Position numbers and translations under genes: made by a program. This document shows, piece after piece, positions 24,207-32,737 of a stretch of DNA of 64,000 nucleotides. The DNA is from Leptofilum sp965223285 (GTDB taxonomy: Bacteria > Chloroflexota > Anaerolineae > Promineifilales > Promineifilaceae): NCBI RefSeq assembly GCF_965223285.1, contig NZ_OZ244997.1, forward strand, positions 5,456,001 to 5,520,000. The letters are read 5' to 3'. The notes beneath the pieces are model-generated. The model worked only from the letters and a program-made list of their open reading frames with translations. It did not search any database and was not told the DNA's origin. How positions within the stretch are numbered: position 1 is the stretch's first letter; each line of letters opens with the position of its first letter.

Positions 24207-26351
24207 TTACGCTGGCGTGGCTTCGCTCGCCAAAATCGCCTTCACATACAGTTCAGTTGTGTACTCTTTAATCATACGGCGAGTACCAAACATTGGCGCA
24301 TTAGAACGAATACTCTCGCGCATGATTTCTACCCAACCACGGGGAATACCATCGCGGTCGCGATCGTAATAGAGCGGTACAATTTCATCTTCGAGGAGTT
24401 GGTAAATAGAGTTAGCGTCATATTCATCCTGGGCGTCTTGGTTATCAAACTCACGTTCGTCCCCAATGGCCCAACCATTGGCACCGTTATACCCTTCTAC
24501 CCACCAGCCATCTAGGATGCTCAAGTTTGGAATGCCGTTAATGGCAGCCTTCATGCCGCTGGTGCCGCTGGCTTCACGGGGACGACGCGGGTTGTTTAGC
24601 CACACATCAACTCCCTGCGTTAAGTAACGCGCCATGTGCATATTGTAATCCTCAACAAAAGCAATACGGCCGCCTAGCTGGTTGTGCTTGGCTAAGTTAT
24701 AAATATGTTGGATAAGCGATTTGCCCGGTTCGTCTGCCGGGTGTGCTTTACCGGCAAACACAATCTGTACCGGGCGGTGAATATCTAACAAGATGCGCTG
24801 GAGACGTTCCAGATCGCGGAAGATAAGTGTCGCTCGCTTGTAAGTAGCAAAGCGGCGAGCGAAGCCAATCGTTAATGCCTCTGGGTCTAGTAGCGTGCCG
24901 CTAGTTAACACCTGTGTCGGATCGTTACTGCCATTTACCCAGCGGCTGCGTACACGCTCACGCAGGAAGCCCATTAGCTTGCGCTTTAAGGCCAAATGAA
25001 CGAGCCAGAGTTCCTCATCAGGTGCTTCTGCTAGACGCAACCAAATCTTAGAGTTGTCATGCTCTTTAAGCCAGCCGGGACCTATATATTTGTCGAAGAT
25101 GTTGTGTATTTCGCCGGCAATCCAGGTAGGTACATGAACACCGTTTGTAATAGATGAGATGGGAACATCATCTGCTGAATTGCTTGGCCACACTTCTTGC
25201 CACATTTCACGTGAGACTTCTCCATGCAGCTTGCTAACACCGTTAGATAAACCTGAAAGTCGGAGTGCCAACACGGTCATGTTAAATGCCATGCCCCACT
25301 CTTCTTCGTGCCCACCTAAACCCAGAAAATGTTCACGGGAGATGCCTAATTCATCCCAATAGCCATTGAAATATTGTTCTACTAAATGGAAACTGAAAGC
25401 ATCGTGGCCGGCAGGCACCGGCGTGTGGGTTGTAAAAACAGATCGTTTGCTAATGATGCTTGAGGCCTCTTCAAAATTCTTGCCTTGGGCTACCAACTCG
25501 CGGATACATTCCAAAATGAGAAAGGCGGAATGCCCCTCGTTCATATGCCATATGGACGGGTTGATGCCCAACACGCGCAAAGCCCGTACGCCGCCAATGC
25601 CCAGCATGATTTCCTGGCGAATACGCGTTTCGGAGTCTCCAGAGTAGAGTCGGGCCGATAGCTCCCGATCCCACGGTTCATTTTCATCCACATCGGTGTC
25701 CAGCAGGAACAGTGGATTGCGACCAACGCGCACGTGCCAAATTCTGGCATGAACTGGGCGACCCGCCAGGTTAACCGAGATACGTATTTCATGCCCGTTA
25801 CCATCTAATACAGGCAGAACAGGGGCTTGGCTGATGTCTAGCTGTTGGTAAACTGCTTCTTGCCAACCGTGAGATGGCAATCTTTGGCGGAAGTACCCTT
25901 GGGGATACATAAACCCTACGCCGACAAAAGGCAAGCCTAGATCGCTGGCTTCTTTGGCATGGTCCCCAGACAAAATGCCCAAGCCACCAGAATAAATTGG
26001 CAAAGAGTTATGCAACCCAAATTCAAAAGAAAAATAAGCGATGGTCTTATCGCCCAAATCGGGATATGTTTCGTGGAACCATGTGCCATTGTTGTTCATG
26101 GTTTCATCGAAGAGCATCATTACTTTGTTGTATTGTCTGATAAAGGTGGAGTCTTGGGCGGCCTGGTGCAGTTTGGCGGGGCTAATTTCCTGGAGCATTT
26201 GTACTGGATTATGGAGCGTTTTGCGCCATAGGGGATAATCAAGGCGGCGGAAAAGTCCTCTTGCTTCGGGTGTCCAGCTCCACCACAGATTGTAAGCCAG
26301 CTCCGCAATACGGCCGATTTTTTCAGGAACTTTGTCATTTAAGTGCATCAT
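24207..26351 (-). CDS. glgP: Alpha-glucan (glycogen) phosphorylase
   Basis: A 714-aa GT35 phosphorylase that releases glucose 1-phosphate from glycogen or maltodextrin. The N-terminus carries the DUF3417-like segment (AELAYNLWWSWTPEARGLF). The phosphorylase core follows with YFSFEFGLHNSLPIYSGGLG and WHMNEGHSAF. The PLP-lysine motif is EASGTSGMKAAINGIPNLS. This is the shorter, DUF3417-containing type common in thermophiles and Chloroflexota, not the E. coli MalP type. No exact ACGGCCGT copy lies in it, unusually for a core gene of this size. A 221-bp gap upstream shows no clear signal. Confidence 0.95.
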   Translation of the reverse strand: MMHLNDKVPEKIGRIAELAYNLWWSWTPEARGLFRRLDYPLWRKTLHNPVQMLQEISPAKLHQAAQDSTFIRQYNKVMMLFDETMNNNGTWFHETYPDLGDKTIAYFSFEFGLHNSLPIYSGGLGILSGDHAKEASDLGLPFVGVGFMYPQGYFRQRLPSHGWQEAVYQQLDISQAPVLPVLDGNGHEIRISVNLAGRPVHARIWHVRVGRNPLFLLDTDVDENEPWDRELSARLYSGDSETRIRQEIMLGIGGVRALRVLGINPSIWHMNEGHSAFLILECIRELVAQGKNFEEASSIISKRSVFTTHTPVPAGHDAFSFHLVEQYFNGYWDELGISREHFLGLGGHEEEWGMAFNMTVLALRLSGLSNGVSKLHGEVSREMWQEVWPSNSADDVPISSITNGVHVPTWIAGEIHNIFDKYIGPGWLKEHDNSKIWLRLAEAPDEELWLVHLALKRKLMGFLRERVRSRWVNGSNDPTQVLTSGTLLDPEALTIGFARRFATYKRATLIFRDLERLQRILLDIHRPVQIVFAGKAHPADEPGKSLIQHIYNLAKHNQLGGRIAFVEDYNMHMARYLTQGVDVWLNNPRRPREASGTSGMKAAINGIPNLSILDGWWVEGYNGANGWAIGDEREFDNQDAQDEYDANSIYQLLEDEIVPLYYDRDRDGIPRGWVEIMRESIRSNAPMFGTRRMIKEYTTELYVKAILASEATPA

Positions 26352-26572
26352 GTTTGCTTTCCTTTTACTTACGTAAATGGCTGTTGTTTCCCAGTTTGGG
26401 ATATGATGTTGTGAAAATCTCTAGAATTTTCTGTCATCTACGAAATGAATAGATTTCTAGCTGCGCTTCAAGATGTTTGAGATGTCGTGAATGGTATTGG
26501 TTGATGCATCAACTAGTTGGCGAGGATTATAACACGCATGGGGCGTTTTGGCGCAACAAATTGTGCTTATTT

Positions 26573-27502
26573 TTAACTTGTTTGTTCTTGCTGGTTGAAG
26601 ACACCGGTTTGGGGTAACGGCCGTTTCGCACGTTTAATGGCTAGTGCGGCAATCTGGGACACAAGCCACAGAAATTGTTCTTCGTTCATCAGAGCTAGAT
26701 CGATGTCAGGCGTAGGGTAAGTGCCGTTGATAACGTAGGCGACCTCATCTTTGATGACAAATTCCACCATATTGATGTCGTATTGGTACGCTTGGGTAAT
26801 CCGCAGGGCATCAGTGGCTAGCTGCTTGCCGAGTTCGCTGTCATTGTCGAGAGTCATTTGCTGGTAACGGCCGTTTTTCACCGAATAGTTCAGCGATAGC
26901 ACGTTTTCTTGCCCGATGACAAAGCTGTGCACATGCTGATCTGACTCGATAATTTGCTGTAATATTTTGGTGCGTGAGCCACTTTCATCATACTGCTGAA
27001 TGAGTTCATCTACATTATGAACTCGAGCAACGCCTCGCCGCCCTCTGGCCTGGTTATCCTTAAAGATTGCTGGCACGCCCACAAAATCAATGATTGCTTG
27101 CCAATCCATCGGATATTCTAGATTGCGGAACGTATTGGGCGTGGCATCTCGTTCTACTTGCTTGTTGGGGAGAACCACGGTGCGTGGACTTTTTAATCCC
27201 AATTTATTTACGAGAGCCGTGCCTGAAAATTTGCTGTCGGCTGAGAGGGTGTAAGGGTTGTTGATGATGTAGGTTCTCTGAATGGCGGCATATTTGAGGA
27301 AGGCCCGATAGTATGGAATTTCGTGGGAGATGCGGTCGATGATGACATCGTAATCACATGTTTCGCCCATAAAAGTGCCGCCGAGCTTTACCAATTTGGC
27401 GGTGACGTTCTCATCGCTGTCGTTGACCATCTGCATAAATGCTTCCGGCCATTCCCATTCTTGCCCAATGATGAGACCGATTTTTTTAGCGCGTTCACTC
27501 AT
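26573..27502 (-). CDS. ATP-grasp protein, RimK-like
   Basis: A 309-aa protein with ATP-grasp features: AIFKDNQARGRRGVARVHNV as the ATP-binding strand-loop, ILQQIIESDQHVHSFVIG, and a C-terminal INMVEFVIKDEVAYVINGTYPTPD holding the metal-binding acidic and Asn residues. Such enzymes ligate an acyl phosphate to an amine, for example RimK adding Glu to protein. The substrate here is unknown. A DUF3524 glycosyltransferase gene lies 101 bp upstream on the same strand, with which it may be cotranscribed. Confidence 0.75.
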   Translation of the reverse strand: MSERAKKIGLIIGQEWEWPEAFMQMVNDSDENVTAKLVKLGGTFMGETCDYDVIIDRISHEIPYYRAFLKYAAIQRTYIINNPYTLSADSKFSGTALVNKLGLKSPRTVVLPNKQVERDATPNTFRNLEYPMDWQAIIDFVGVPAIFKDNQARGRRGVARVHNVDELIQQYDESGSRTKILQQIIESDQHVHSFVIGQENVLSLNYSVKNGRYQQMTLDNDSELGKQLATDALRITQAYQYDINMVEFVIKDEVAYVINGTYPTPDIDLALMNEEQFLWLVSQIAALAIKRAKRPLPQTGVFNQQEQTS

Positions 27503-27603
27503 TTATTTTCTCCCAAATGGTTGTCTATTTGCTGTGGGGAAGACAATACCCCAAACAGTGCTTTGTGCCAAGCGGCGTTTTACTGGTTTTCTTTGGCCAA
27601 TTG

Positions 27604-28737
27604 TCACTTGTTTTGGCAAAGATTTAACATAACCTGATCGTAGATGGGACTCATGCGTTGCCAAGAGAATTTGGAAACGGCCGTTGCCAATGCTCCCGCC
27701 ATATTTTGCACCTCGTCACGATGGGTTAACGCCCACGTCAATTTAGCAATCAACGCCTCTTGGGTGTCGTACAAACAAGCGTCGTGAAACTCTCTTGGCA
27801 ATAGCTCTGGGTAGCTCAAACGATTGGGCAGCAGGGGAAACGTTTGGCAATGAATTGCTTCCAGAATGCTGATGCCAAAAAATTCATGGTGGGCCGTAGA
27901 TATGGTGAGGTCAGCTTGCCAAAGCAGCTTGCGGTACGTGGCAAAATCGGCGTGGCCCACGTGCACAATTCGGCTATCGAGTTTTTCGATGGCCTCTTTG
28001 AAGACGGACGGCCGTTTGCCATATTGCTGCCCACACAAAGCAAGCTCAAATGGATGGCCTGCTTCTGCCACGGTGTACAAAGCCGCAAAAAAGGCCTCAG
28101 GGTTTTTGTCGTATTCCCAACGCTGGTTCCACAAAATAAGCGGCACCCTGTTTTGGGTTGGCTCAACGCTGCTGTTGGCCAATGGGCCAAACTGTACCCC
28201 CACAGGCAGCAATTCGCTTTTTTGGCTCAATATGTCGATAGCGTTCAGCTCGTTGTATTCAGGAAAATGCTTTAAGAATTTGGGTAGTGCGGCAAAAAAG
28301 CTCTCTAGGTGGTAATTGGAGTTGAAAAATACGCGGTCGGCGGCCAACATTGAGGCAACATTAATGAAGGCATAATGATGATCCCGCTCGCCTAGCTGGC
28401 GGCGCATGGGGCCAGTACGGCCGTCTTGTGGTAAGGGGTAAGTGAGCTGATTTTCATGCATGTAAACGGCCGTTGGCACATGGGCTGTCTGTTTACGAGA
28501 CAATGCCAGGAACGTGGTCAAGTCCAGCATGTCGGTGGCTAGAATCACATCTGGCTGGCTCTTTTGTGCCAAAAAACGACGCGCCAGCGTAATGGCTCCG
28601 CCGTGCATGCGCCACTTCCAAAATCGGTCTGGCAGCGTGTGCAGGGTGATGTTGTGCCGACTACTGTGCTGCCAACCTTCGGCCCACGCTTTGTGACTGC
28701 CGCCATGATAAGGGGAAATCAGATCGATACGTACCAT
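27604..28737 (-). CDS. DUF3524 glycosyltransferase, tRNA-queuosine mannosyltransferase-like
   Basis: A 377-aa protein. The N-terminal half is DUF3524-like: LISPYHGGSHKAWAEGW followed by TLPDRFWKWRMHGGAI, which resembles the signature of animal GTDC1/QTMAN, the enzyme that mannosylates queuosine in tRNA-Asp. The C-terminal half is a GT-B glycosyltransferase (LILWNQRWEYDKNPEAFFAAL; STAHHEFFGISILEAIHCQTFPLLP). Bacterial members are mostly uncharacterised, so tRNA modification is inference. The ATG at 28737 is preferred over one 33 nt upstream because the family starts at the first strand. No queuosine genes are in the window. Confidence 0.85.
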   Translation of the reverse strand: MVRIDLISPYHGGSHKAWAEGWQHSSRHNITLHTLPDRFWKWRMHGGAITLARRFLAQKSQPDVILATDMLDLTTFLALSRKQTAHVPTAVYMHENQLTYPLPQDGRTGPMRRQLGERDHHYAFINVASMLAADRVFFNSNYHLESFFAALPKFLKHFPEYNELNAIDILSQKSELLPVGVQFGPLANSSVEPTQNRVPLILWNQRWEYDKNPEAFFAALYTVAEAGHPFELALCGQQYGKRPSVFKEAIEKLDSRIVHVGHADFATYRKLLWQADLTISTAHHEFFGISILEAIHCQTFPLLPNRLSYPELLPREFHDACLYDTQEALIAKLTWALTHRDEVQNMAGALATAVSKFSWQRMSPIYDQVMLNLCQNK

Positions 28738-28965
28738 AATTTTTGACAACTTTCCGTGCCAAAGATACACTAATTGTGAAAAATGTCATCAATTAACTCG
28801 CCCCAAGAATGACATTGTAATATACTTGAAATTGGCAAAATAAAGACAGAAGTTGGGAAAAACAAACACCAATTTTGTTTTTTATTTAAAACGAAAAATT
28901 TCCCTGTAAGTGGAGAACGAAAAGTAGCTTTAAAGCAAGTTGGCAAAGAACTTTCGCTCTCCTTA

Positions 28966-29018
28966 AAGTAAATCACGATTCACGCATGTGTTTTTAAAGA
29001 ACCTTCCGTGATTTACTT
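28966..29018. promoter_or_regulatory. 12-bp inverted repeat upstream of the iscX-nuo operon
   Basis: The 348-bp divergent gap 28738-29085 contains AAGTAAATCACG (28966-28977) and its perfect inverse CGTGATTTACTT (29007-29018), separated by 29 nt. The right arm is followed by an ACGGCCGT copy at about 29021. The repeat lies about 70 bp before the iscX start. It could be an operator, a long leader hairpin or a mobile remnant. The rest of the gap is AT-rich with no gene. Confidence 0.5.
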
Positions 29019-29085
29019 AAACGGCCGTTGCAAAACCAAATTTGCGGCCAGGGATGATCAAAATCTCCAGACAGGTAACCACTTG

Positions 29086-29307
29086 GTGAGTCAACAACCG
29101 CACCAACTGTATTGGGAGTCTACTTATGCCATTACCGTGGCATTAATGACCCACTACCCGGCGCGCAACCCTGAAGACGTTGGTCTGCAAGAGCTGGCAA
29201 AGCTCGTAGAATCGCTTCCCGGTTTTGACGACGATCCAAGCATGGTAACCGAACGCATTTTGCTAGATATTCAAACCGTCTGGTATGAGGAGGCAACCAA
29301 TCTATGA
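29086..29307 (+). CDS. iscX: IscX-like Fe-S assembly protein
   Basis: A 73-aa protein resembling IscX/YfhJ (66 aa in E. coli), a small acidic partner of cysteine desulfurase IscS. It has LYWESTYAITVALMTHYP, then a helix, then the hallmark LPGFDDDPSMVTERILLDIQ and VWYEEA. The GTG at 29086 gives the family length and follows an AGG; an ATG 78 nt upstream would add an unrelated N-terminus. The stop overlaps the nuoB start (ATGA), so iron-sulfur assembly and complex I synthesis are translationally coupled. No iscS or iscU is nearby. Confidence 0.8.
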   Translation: MSQQPHQLYWESTYAITVALMTHYPARNPEDVGLQELAKLVESLPGFDDDPSMVTERILLDIQTVWYEEATNL

Positions 29308-29996
29308 CTGCTGAAAATCCAGCCGCTGGTTCACCCGACATTGTTGTTCCCGATGAACTGAGTAACAACGTCGTCATTACCAACATTGCCAAATTGCTGG
29401 ACCCTGTTTACAACTGGGGCCGCCGAAACTCCGTGTGGCCAATGGTCTTTGGCCTGGCTTGTTGTGCGATTGAGATGATCTGCACGGCAGCAAGCCGCTA
29501 CGACTTAGCTCGGTTTGGTATGGAAGTGTTCCGCGCTACGCCGCGCCAATCTGATCTTATGATTGTCTCCGGCACGGTGACAAAGAAAATGGTGCCGACC
29601 ATCGTTCGCTTGTACAATCAGATGCCAGAACCGCGCTATGTACTCAGCATGGGGGCTTGCGCCTCCGGTGGTGGCCCTTTCAAAGAAGGGTACAATGTTG
29701 TAGATGGCATTGATAAATTCATTCCGGTGGATGTGTACGTGCCCGGTTGTCCACCTACCCCCCAAGCACTCATCAATGGGTTGATTGCCCTCCAAGAGAA
29801 AATTGATCAACAGTCGATTGCCACGGTGCCCTGGTACCGTAAAGATGATCCCACGACAGAATTAGTGCCAGTGCCGGTGCTAGGCCCTGACCTGGTTGAT
29901 TTGCGCCAACTAGACATTATCAAGGCAGAGGCCACCAAGGCAAACGAAGCAGCGGCAGTTGAAGCTGCTGAAGCAGAAGCCGAACCGGCTGCATAA
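29304..29996 (+). CDS. nuoB: NADH-quinone oxidoreductase subunit B
   Basis: A 230-aa complex I subunit that carries the terminal [4Fe-4S] cluster N2. Ligand cysteines are seen in FGLACCAIEM, SMGACASGGGPF and VPGCPPTPQAL. The family core ends near residue 175; the rest is an Ala/Glu-rich tail (KANEAAAVEAAEAEAEPAA), unusual in length. It overlaps iscX by 4 nt and precedes nuoCD by 32 bp with an AGAAGGA ribosome site. nuoA is not upstream, unlike the usual nuoABCD order. Confidence 0.96.
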   Translation: MTAENPAAGSPDIVVPDELSNNVVITNIAKLLDPVYNWGRRNSVWPMVFGLACCAIEMICTAASRYDLARFGMEVFRATPRQSDLMIVSGTVTKKMVPTIVRLYNQMPEPRYVLSMGACASGGGPFKEGYNVVDGIDKFIPVDVYVPGCPPTPQALINGLIALQEKIDQQSIATVPWYRKDDPTTELVPVPVLGPDLVDLRQLDIIKAEATKANEAAAVEAAEAEAEPAA

Positions 29997-30028
29997 TCTA
30001 CAGCATAAACAATTTAGAAGGATTTCCC

Positions 30029-31849
30029 ATGAGTGAAATGATTCTCGATGACCAACCACAAGATGACGGAACGGCCGTAGACCAAAATCCGGTAGAACGG
30101 GCCGCTGCTCTGTTGAAAGAACGCTTCCCTGATGCCGTTACCGATGATACCCGCGATGGTTACAGTGGCCTCATGGTTTCTGCCGACAAATTGGTAGAGG
30201 TTGCCACAGCTTTGCGCGACGACATTGGCTTTGATTATCTAAGCAGTGTTACAGGTGTTGACCAAATTAACGACAACAAATTGGAAGTTGTCTACCACAC
30301 CTATAGCATCGACCAGGGCGGCAGCGGCCTGGTTTTGCACGTGCAGGTAGACCGGGATGAGCCTGTTGTGCCTTCTCTGACCCCGATTTGGCCTGGTGCA
30401 GATTTTCAGGAGCGTGAGGCTTGGGATTTGTTGGGCATTCGTTTTGAAGGTCACCATGACTTGCGCCGAATCCTCACCTGGGATGGCTTCGATGGTCATC
30501 CGCTGCGTAAAGATTGGAAAGAGGTGTTCTTTGAAGAAGAACATAAGCCCTTTGGCAGCCGTTGGCCCGCTGGTGAAGTGTTCCGTGCAGAAGAACGGAC
30601 TCCCTACGGCAAAAATGTGCAATATCCCGCAGGCTGGTTGCCCACTGGCGATGAGTACGACGTAGAAACCGAAATGTACACGGGCATCACCTACACCCGT
30701 GATGAGCAGTCTGGCATGAAAACCGACAAGCTCACGGTCAACATGGGGCCGCAGCACCCATCAACGCATGGCGTGTTCCGCATGGTGGTTACGCTGGATG
30801 GTGAAACGGTGGTCGACCTCAAGCCGGTGATGGGTTACCTGCACCGCAACCACGAGAAAATCGGTGAGCGCAACACCTTCATCCAAAACATTCCCTACAC
30901 GGATCGGCTCGATTACCTCAGCTCCATGAGCAATAATCATGGGTATGTGCTGGCCATTGAGAAGCTGTTGGGTTCAGAAGTACCGGAACGGGCTGAATGG
31001 ATTCGCCTGCTCATGGTGGAGTTGACCCGCATTTGTAACCATTTGTGGGCACTCGGCTTTTTGCTGAACGATTTGGGTGCGCTACAAACGCCGATGCTTT
31101 ACTTTTATTTGGAACGTGAGCTGATACTGGACTTCTTTGAAGCGGCTGCTGGTTCCCGCTTGTTGTGTAACTACATGCGCTTTGGTGGCGTGGCTTACGA
31201 TTTGCCCGATTATGTACGCGACCAGGAGACCATTAGCTTTTTAGAAGAGCTGATTTATGAGCACATTCCTGCGATTTTAGATCAAGGGGATGGCTTGATG
31301 ACGAACAATGAGATTGTGCGGGCGCGCAGCATTGGCGTGGGAGTGTTATCTCGTGAGGACGCGATTGGGTACAGTGCTGCAGGGCCAGTTTTGCGCGCCA
31401 GCGGTGTGAACTACGATGTGCGCCGGGCTGAGCCATACTCTTACTACGAAAGCCTCGATTTTGATATTCCGGTACGCTATAACGGCGATATTTATGATCG
31501 CTATCTGATTCGGATGGATGAGATGCGCCAAAGCCTGCGTATTTTGGAGCAGGTGTTGCCGCATATTAAAGTGACCAAAGGTGCGCCAATTATTGATGGC
31601 AAGCCGCAATATGCTATTCGGATGCCCAGTGCGGGTGAAGCATACGGCCGTGTGGAAAACCCCAAAGGTGAGCTAGGTTATTACGTCACTACTCGCCGCC
31701 GCGAATCAAACCCGGACCGGTACCACGTGCGCGCCCCATCTTTCATCAACTTGACACCGCTGGGCAAAATGTGCGAAGGGCATAAAGTTGCCGACGTTGT
31801 GGCTATTTTGGGCAGCATCGACATCGTTTTGGGTGAAGTTGACCGATAA
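30029..31849 (+). CDS. nuoCD: Fused NADH-quinone oxidoreductase subunit C/D
   Basis: A 606-aa fusion of the 30-kDa (about residues 20-190) and 49-kDa (about 228-606) subunits of the complex I peripheral arm. The C part has the motif REAWDLLGIRFEGHHDLRRI. The D part begins KLTVNMGPQHPSTHGVFRM and contains GYLHRNHEKIGE and RICNHLWALG, which line the quinone site, and ends SIDIVLGEVDR. The same fusion occurs in enterobacteria. About 100 bp, mostly a small repeat, separates it from nuoI. Confidence 0.96.
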   Translation: MSEMILDDQPQDDGTAVDQNPVERAAALLKERFPDAVTDDTRDGYSGLMVSADKLVEVATALRDDIGFDYLSSVTGVDQINDNKLEVVYHTYSIDQGGSGLVLHVQVDRDEPVVPSLTPIWPGADFQEREAWDLLGIRFEGHHDLRRILTWDGFDGHPLRKDWKEVFFEEEHKPFGSRWPAGEVFRAEERTPYGKNVQYPAGWLPTGDEYDVETEMYTGITYTRDEQSGMKTDKLTVNMGPQHPSTHGVFRMVVTLDGETVVDLKPVMGYLHRNHEKIGERNTFIQNIPYTDRLDYLSSMSNNHGYVLAIEKLLGSEVPERAEWIRLLMVELTRICNHLWALGFLLNDLGALQTPMLYFYLERELILDFFEAAAGSRLLCNYMRFGGVAYDLPDYVRDQETISFLEELIYEHIPAILDQGDGLMTNNEIVRARSIGVGVLSREDAIGYSAAGPVLRASGVNYDVRRAEPYSYYESLDFDIPVRYNGDIYDRYLIRMDEMRQSLRILEQVLPHIKVTKGAPIIDGKPQYAIRMPSAGEAYGRVENPKGELGYYVTTRRRESNPDRYHVRAPSFINLTPLGKMCEGHKVADVVAILGSIDIVLGEVDR

Positions 31850-31852
31850 GAT

Positions 31853-31923
31853 TTATCCGCAGATTTCACAGATTTCGCAGATTTTCTCTGTGTATCTCTG
31901 TGGCTTCTCTGCGAAACTTTGTG
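31853..31923. repeat. Small intergenic repeat between nuoCD and nuoI
   Basis: The sequence consists of degenerate tandem words: CCGCAGATTTCACAGATTTCG, then CTCTGTGTATCTCTGTGGC, then CTCTGCGAAACTTTGTG. It matches in words the elements at 847-905 and 19514-19562. It lies inside the probable nuo transcript, so it will be present in the mRNA leader of nuoI. Confidence 0.55.
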
Positions 31924-31947
31924 TTCCTTTCTTTTTAAGGAGAAGCT

Positions 31948-32643
31948 ATGTACGGACTTGGCATTTTGAAAGGTATGGCAATTACCATGAAGCATTTTGT
32001 GGATTCCTACCTGGACGACATTTTTTGGGCTGCACGTGGCGGCCGTTATTACAACGATGAGGCATTGAAAGTGCGGCAGGGGTTGAAAGGTAAAGGCGTA
32101 AAAACCGTCTTTTACCCTGAGGAAAAGCTGCCGGTACCAGAACGTTTCCGCTTTGTGCCTTTTTTGGTAACCGATGATCCACCACCTGGCCAGAGATGGG
32201 GCAAGGATTGGTGTACCTCCTGCGGAATTTGTGCCAAGGTGTGTCCCCCGCAATGTATTTGGATTGAGCGCGGTAAATTGCCAAACGGCCGTCCCAAGCC
32301 AGAACCCAACGAGTTTTATATAGACATAGACATCTGCATGAACTGCGGCTTTTGTGCAGAGTTTTGCCCGTTCGATGCCATTAAGCTGGATCATGATTAC
32401 GAGCTGGCCAGCTACGACCGCACGACGGCGCACATTCATGACAAAGAGCGTCTGAGCAAGCCATTGAGCTACTGGCGTGAGATTGCCCCACAAAAAGCAG
32501 CAGCTGAAGCGGCCATTAGGGATCACGTAGACGAGCTAAAAGCCTGGAAGAAAGAATATGGCCGCGATGCCGATATGTCTACTGCGCCTAAACTGTCTGA
32601 AGAACATACCAAACAGCTTTACTATCGTGGAGAATATTACTAA
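31948..32643 (+). CDS. nuoI: NADH-quinone oxidoreductase subunit I
   Basis: A 231-aa 8Fe ferredoxin-like subunit that holds clusters N6a and N6b. Two Cys motifs are present: CTSCGICAKVCPPQC and CMNCGFCAEFCPFDA. The N-terminal amphipathic segment LGILKGMAITMKHF is typical. A C-terminal helical extension of about 60 residues (YWREIAPQKAAAEAA to the end) is longer than in E. coli. AAGGAG precedes the ATG. It is the last complex I gene here; a terminator follows. Genes A and E-H and J-N must lie elsewhere if the complex is complete. Confidence 0.95.
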   Translation: MYGLGILKGMAITMKHFVDSYLDDIFWAARGGRYYNDEALKVRQGLKGKGVKTVFYPEEKLPVPERFRFVPFLVTDDPPPGQRWGKDWCTSCGICAKVCPPQCIWIERGKLPNGRPKPEPNEFYIDIDICMNCGFCAEFCPFDAIKLDHDYELASYDRTTAHIHDKERLSKPLSYWREIAPQKAAAEAAIRDHVDELKAWKKEYGRDADMSTAPKLSEEHTKQLYYRGEYY

Positions 32644-32677
32644 ATTCCCGTTGGTTAAAATTTATTGATTGTGTTGG

Positions 32678-32720
32678 GTTTGCGTATTTCATCCAAAAGG
32701 TGGGGTACGCAAACTTTTTT
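32678..32720 (+). terminator. Rho-independent terminator after nuoI
   Basis: GTTTGCGTA (32678-32686) pairs perfectly with TACGCAAAC (32706-32714) across a 19-nt loop and is followed by six T residues. It ends the iscX-nuoB-nuoCD-nuoI transcript. Its U-tract ends 17 bp before the mrp start, so mrp either has read-through or an overlapping promoter. Confidence 0.8.
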
Positions 32721-32737
32721 GTACATAAGGAGCAACG

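Noticed and set aside
31681..32526. 281-codon open frame on the minus strand across nuoCD, the repeat and nuoI
   Set aside because: It runs antisense to two conserved genes and a repeat, with no recognisable protein features.
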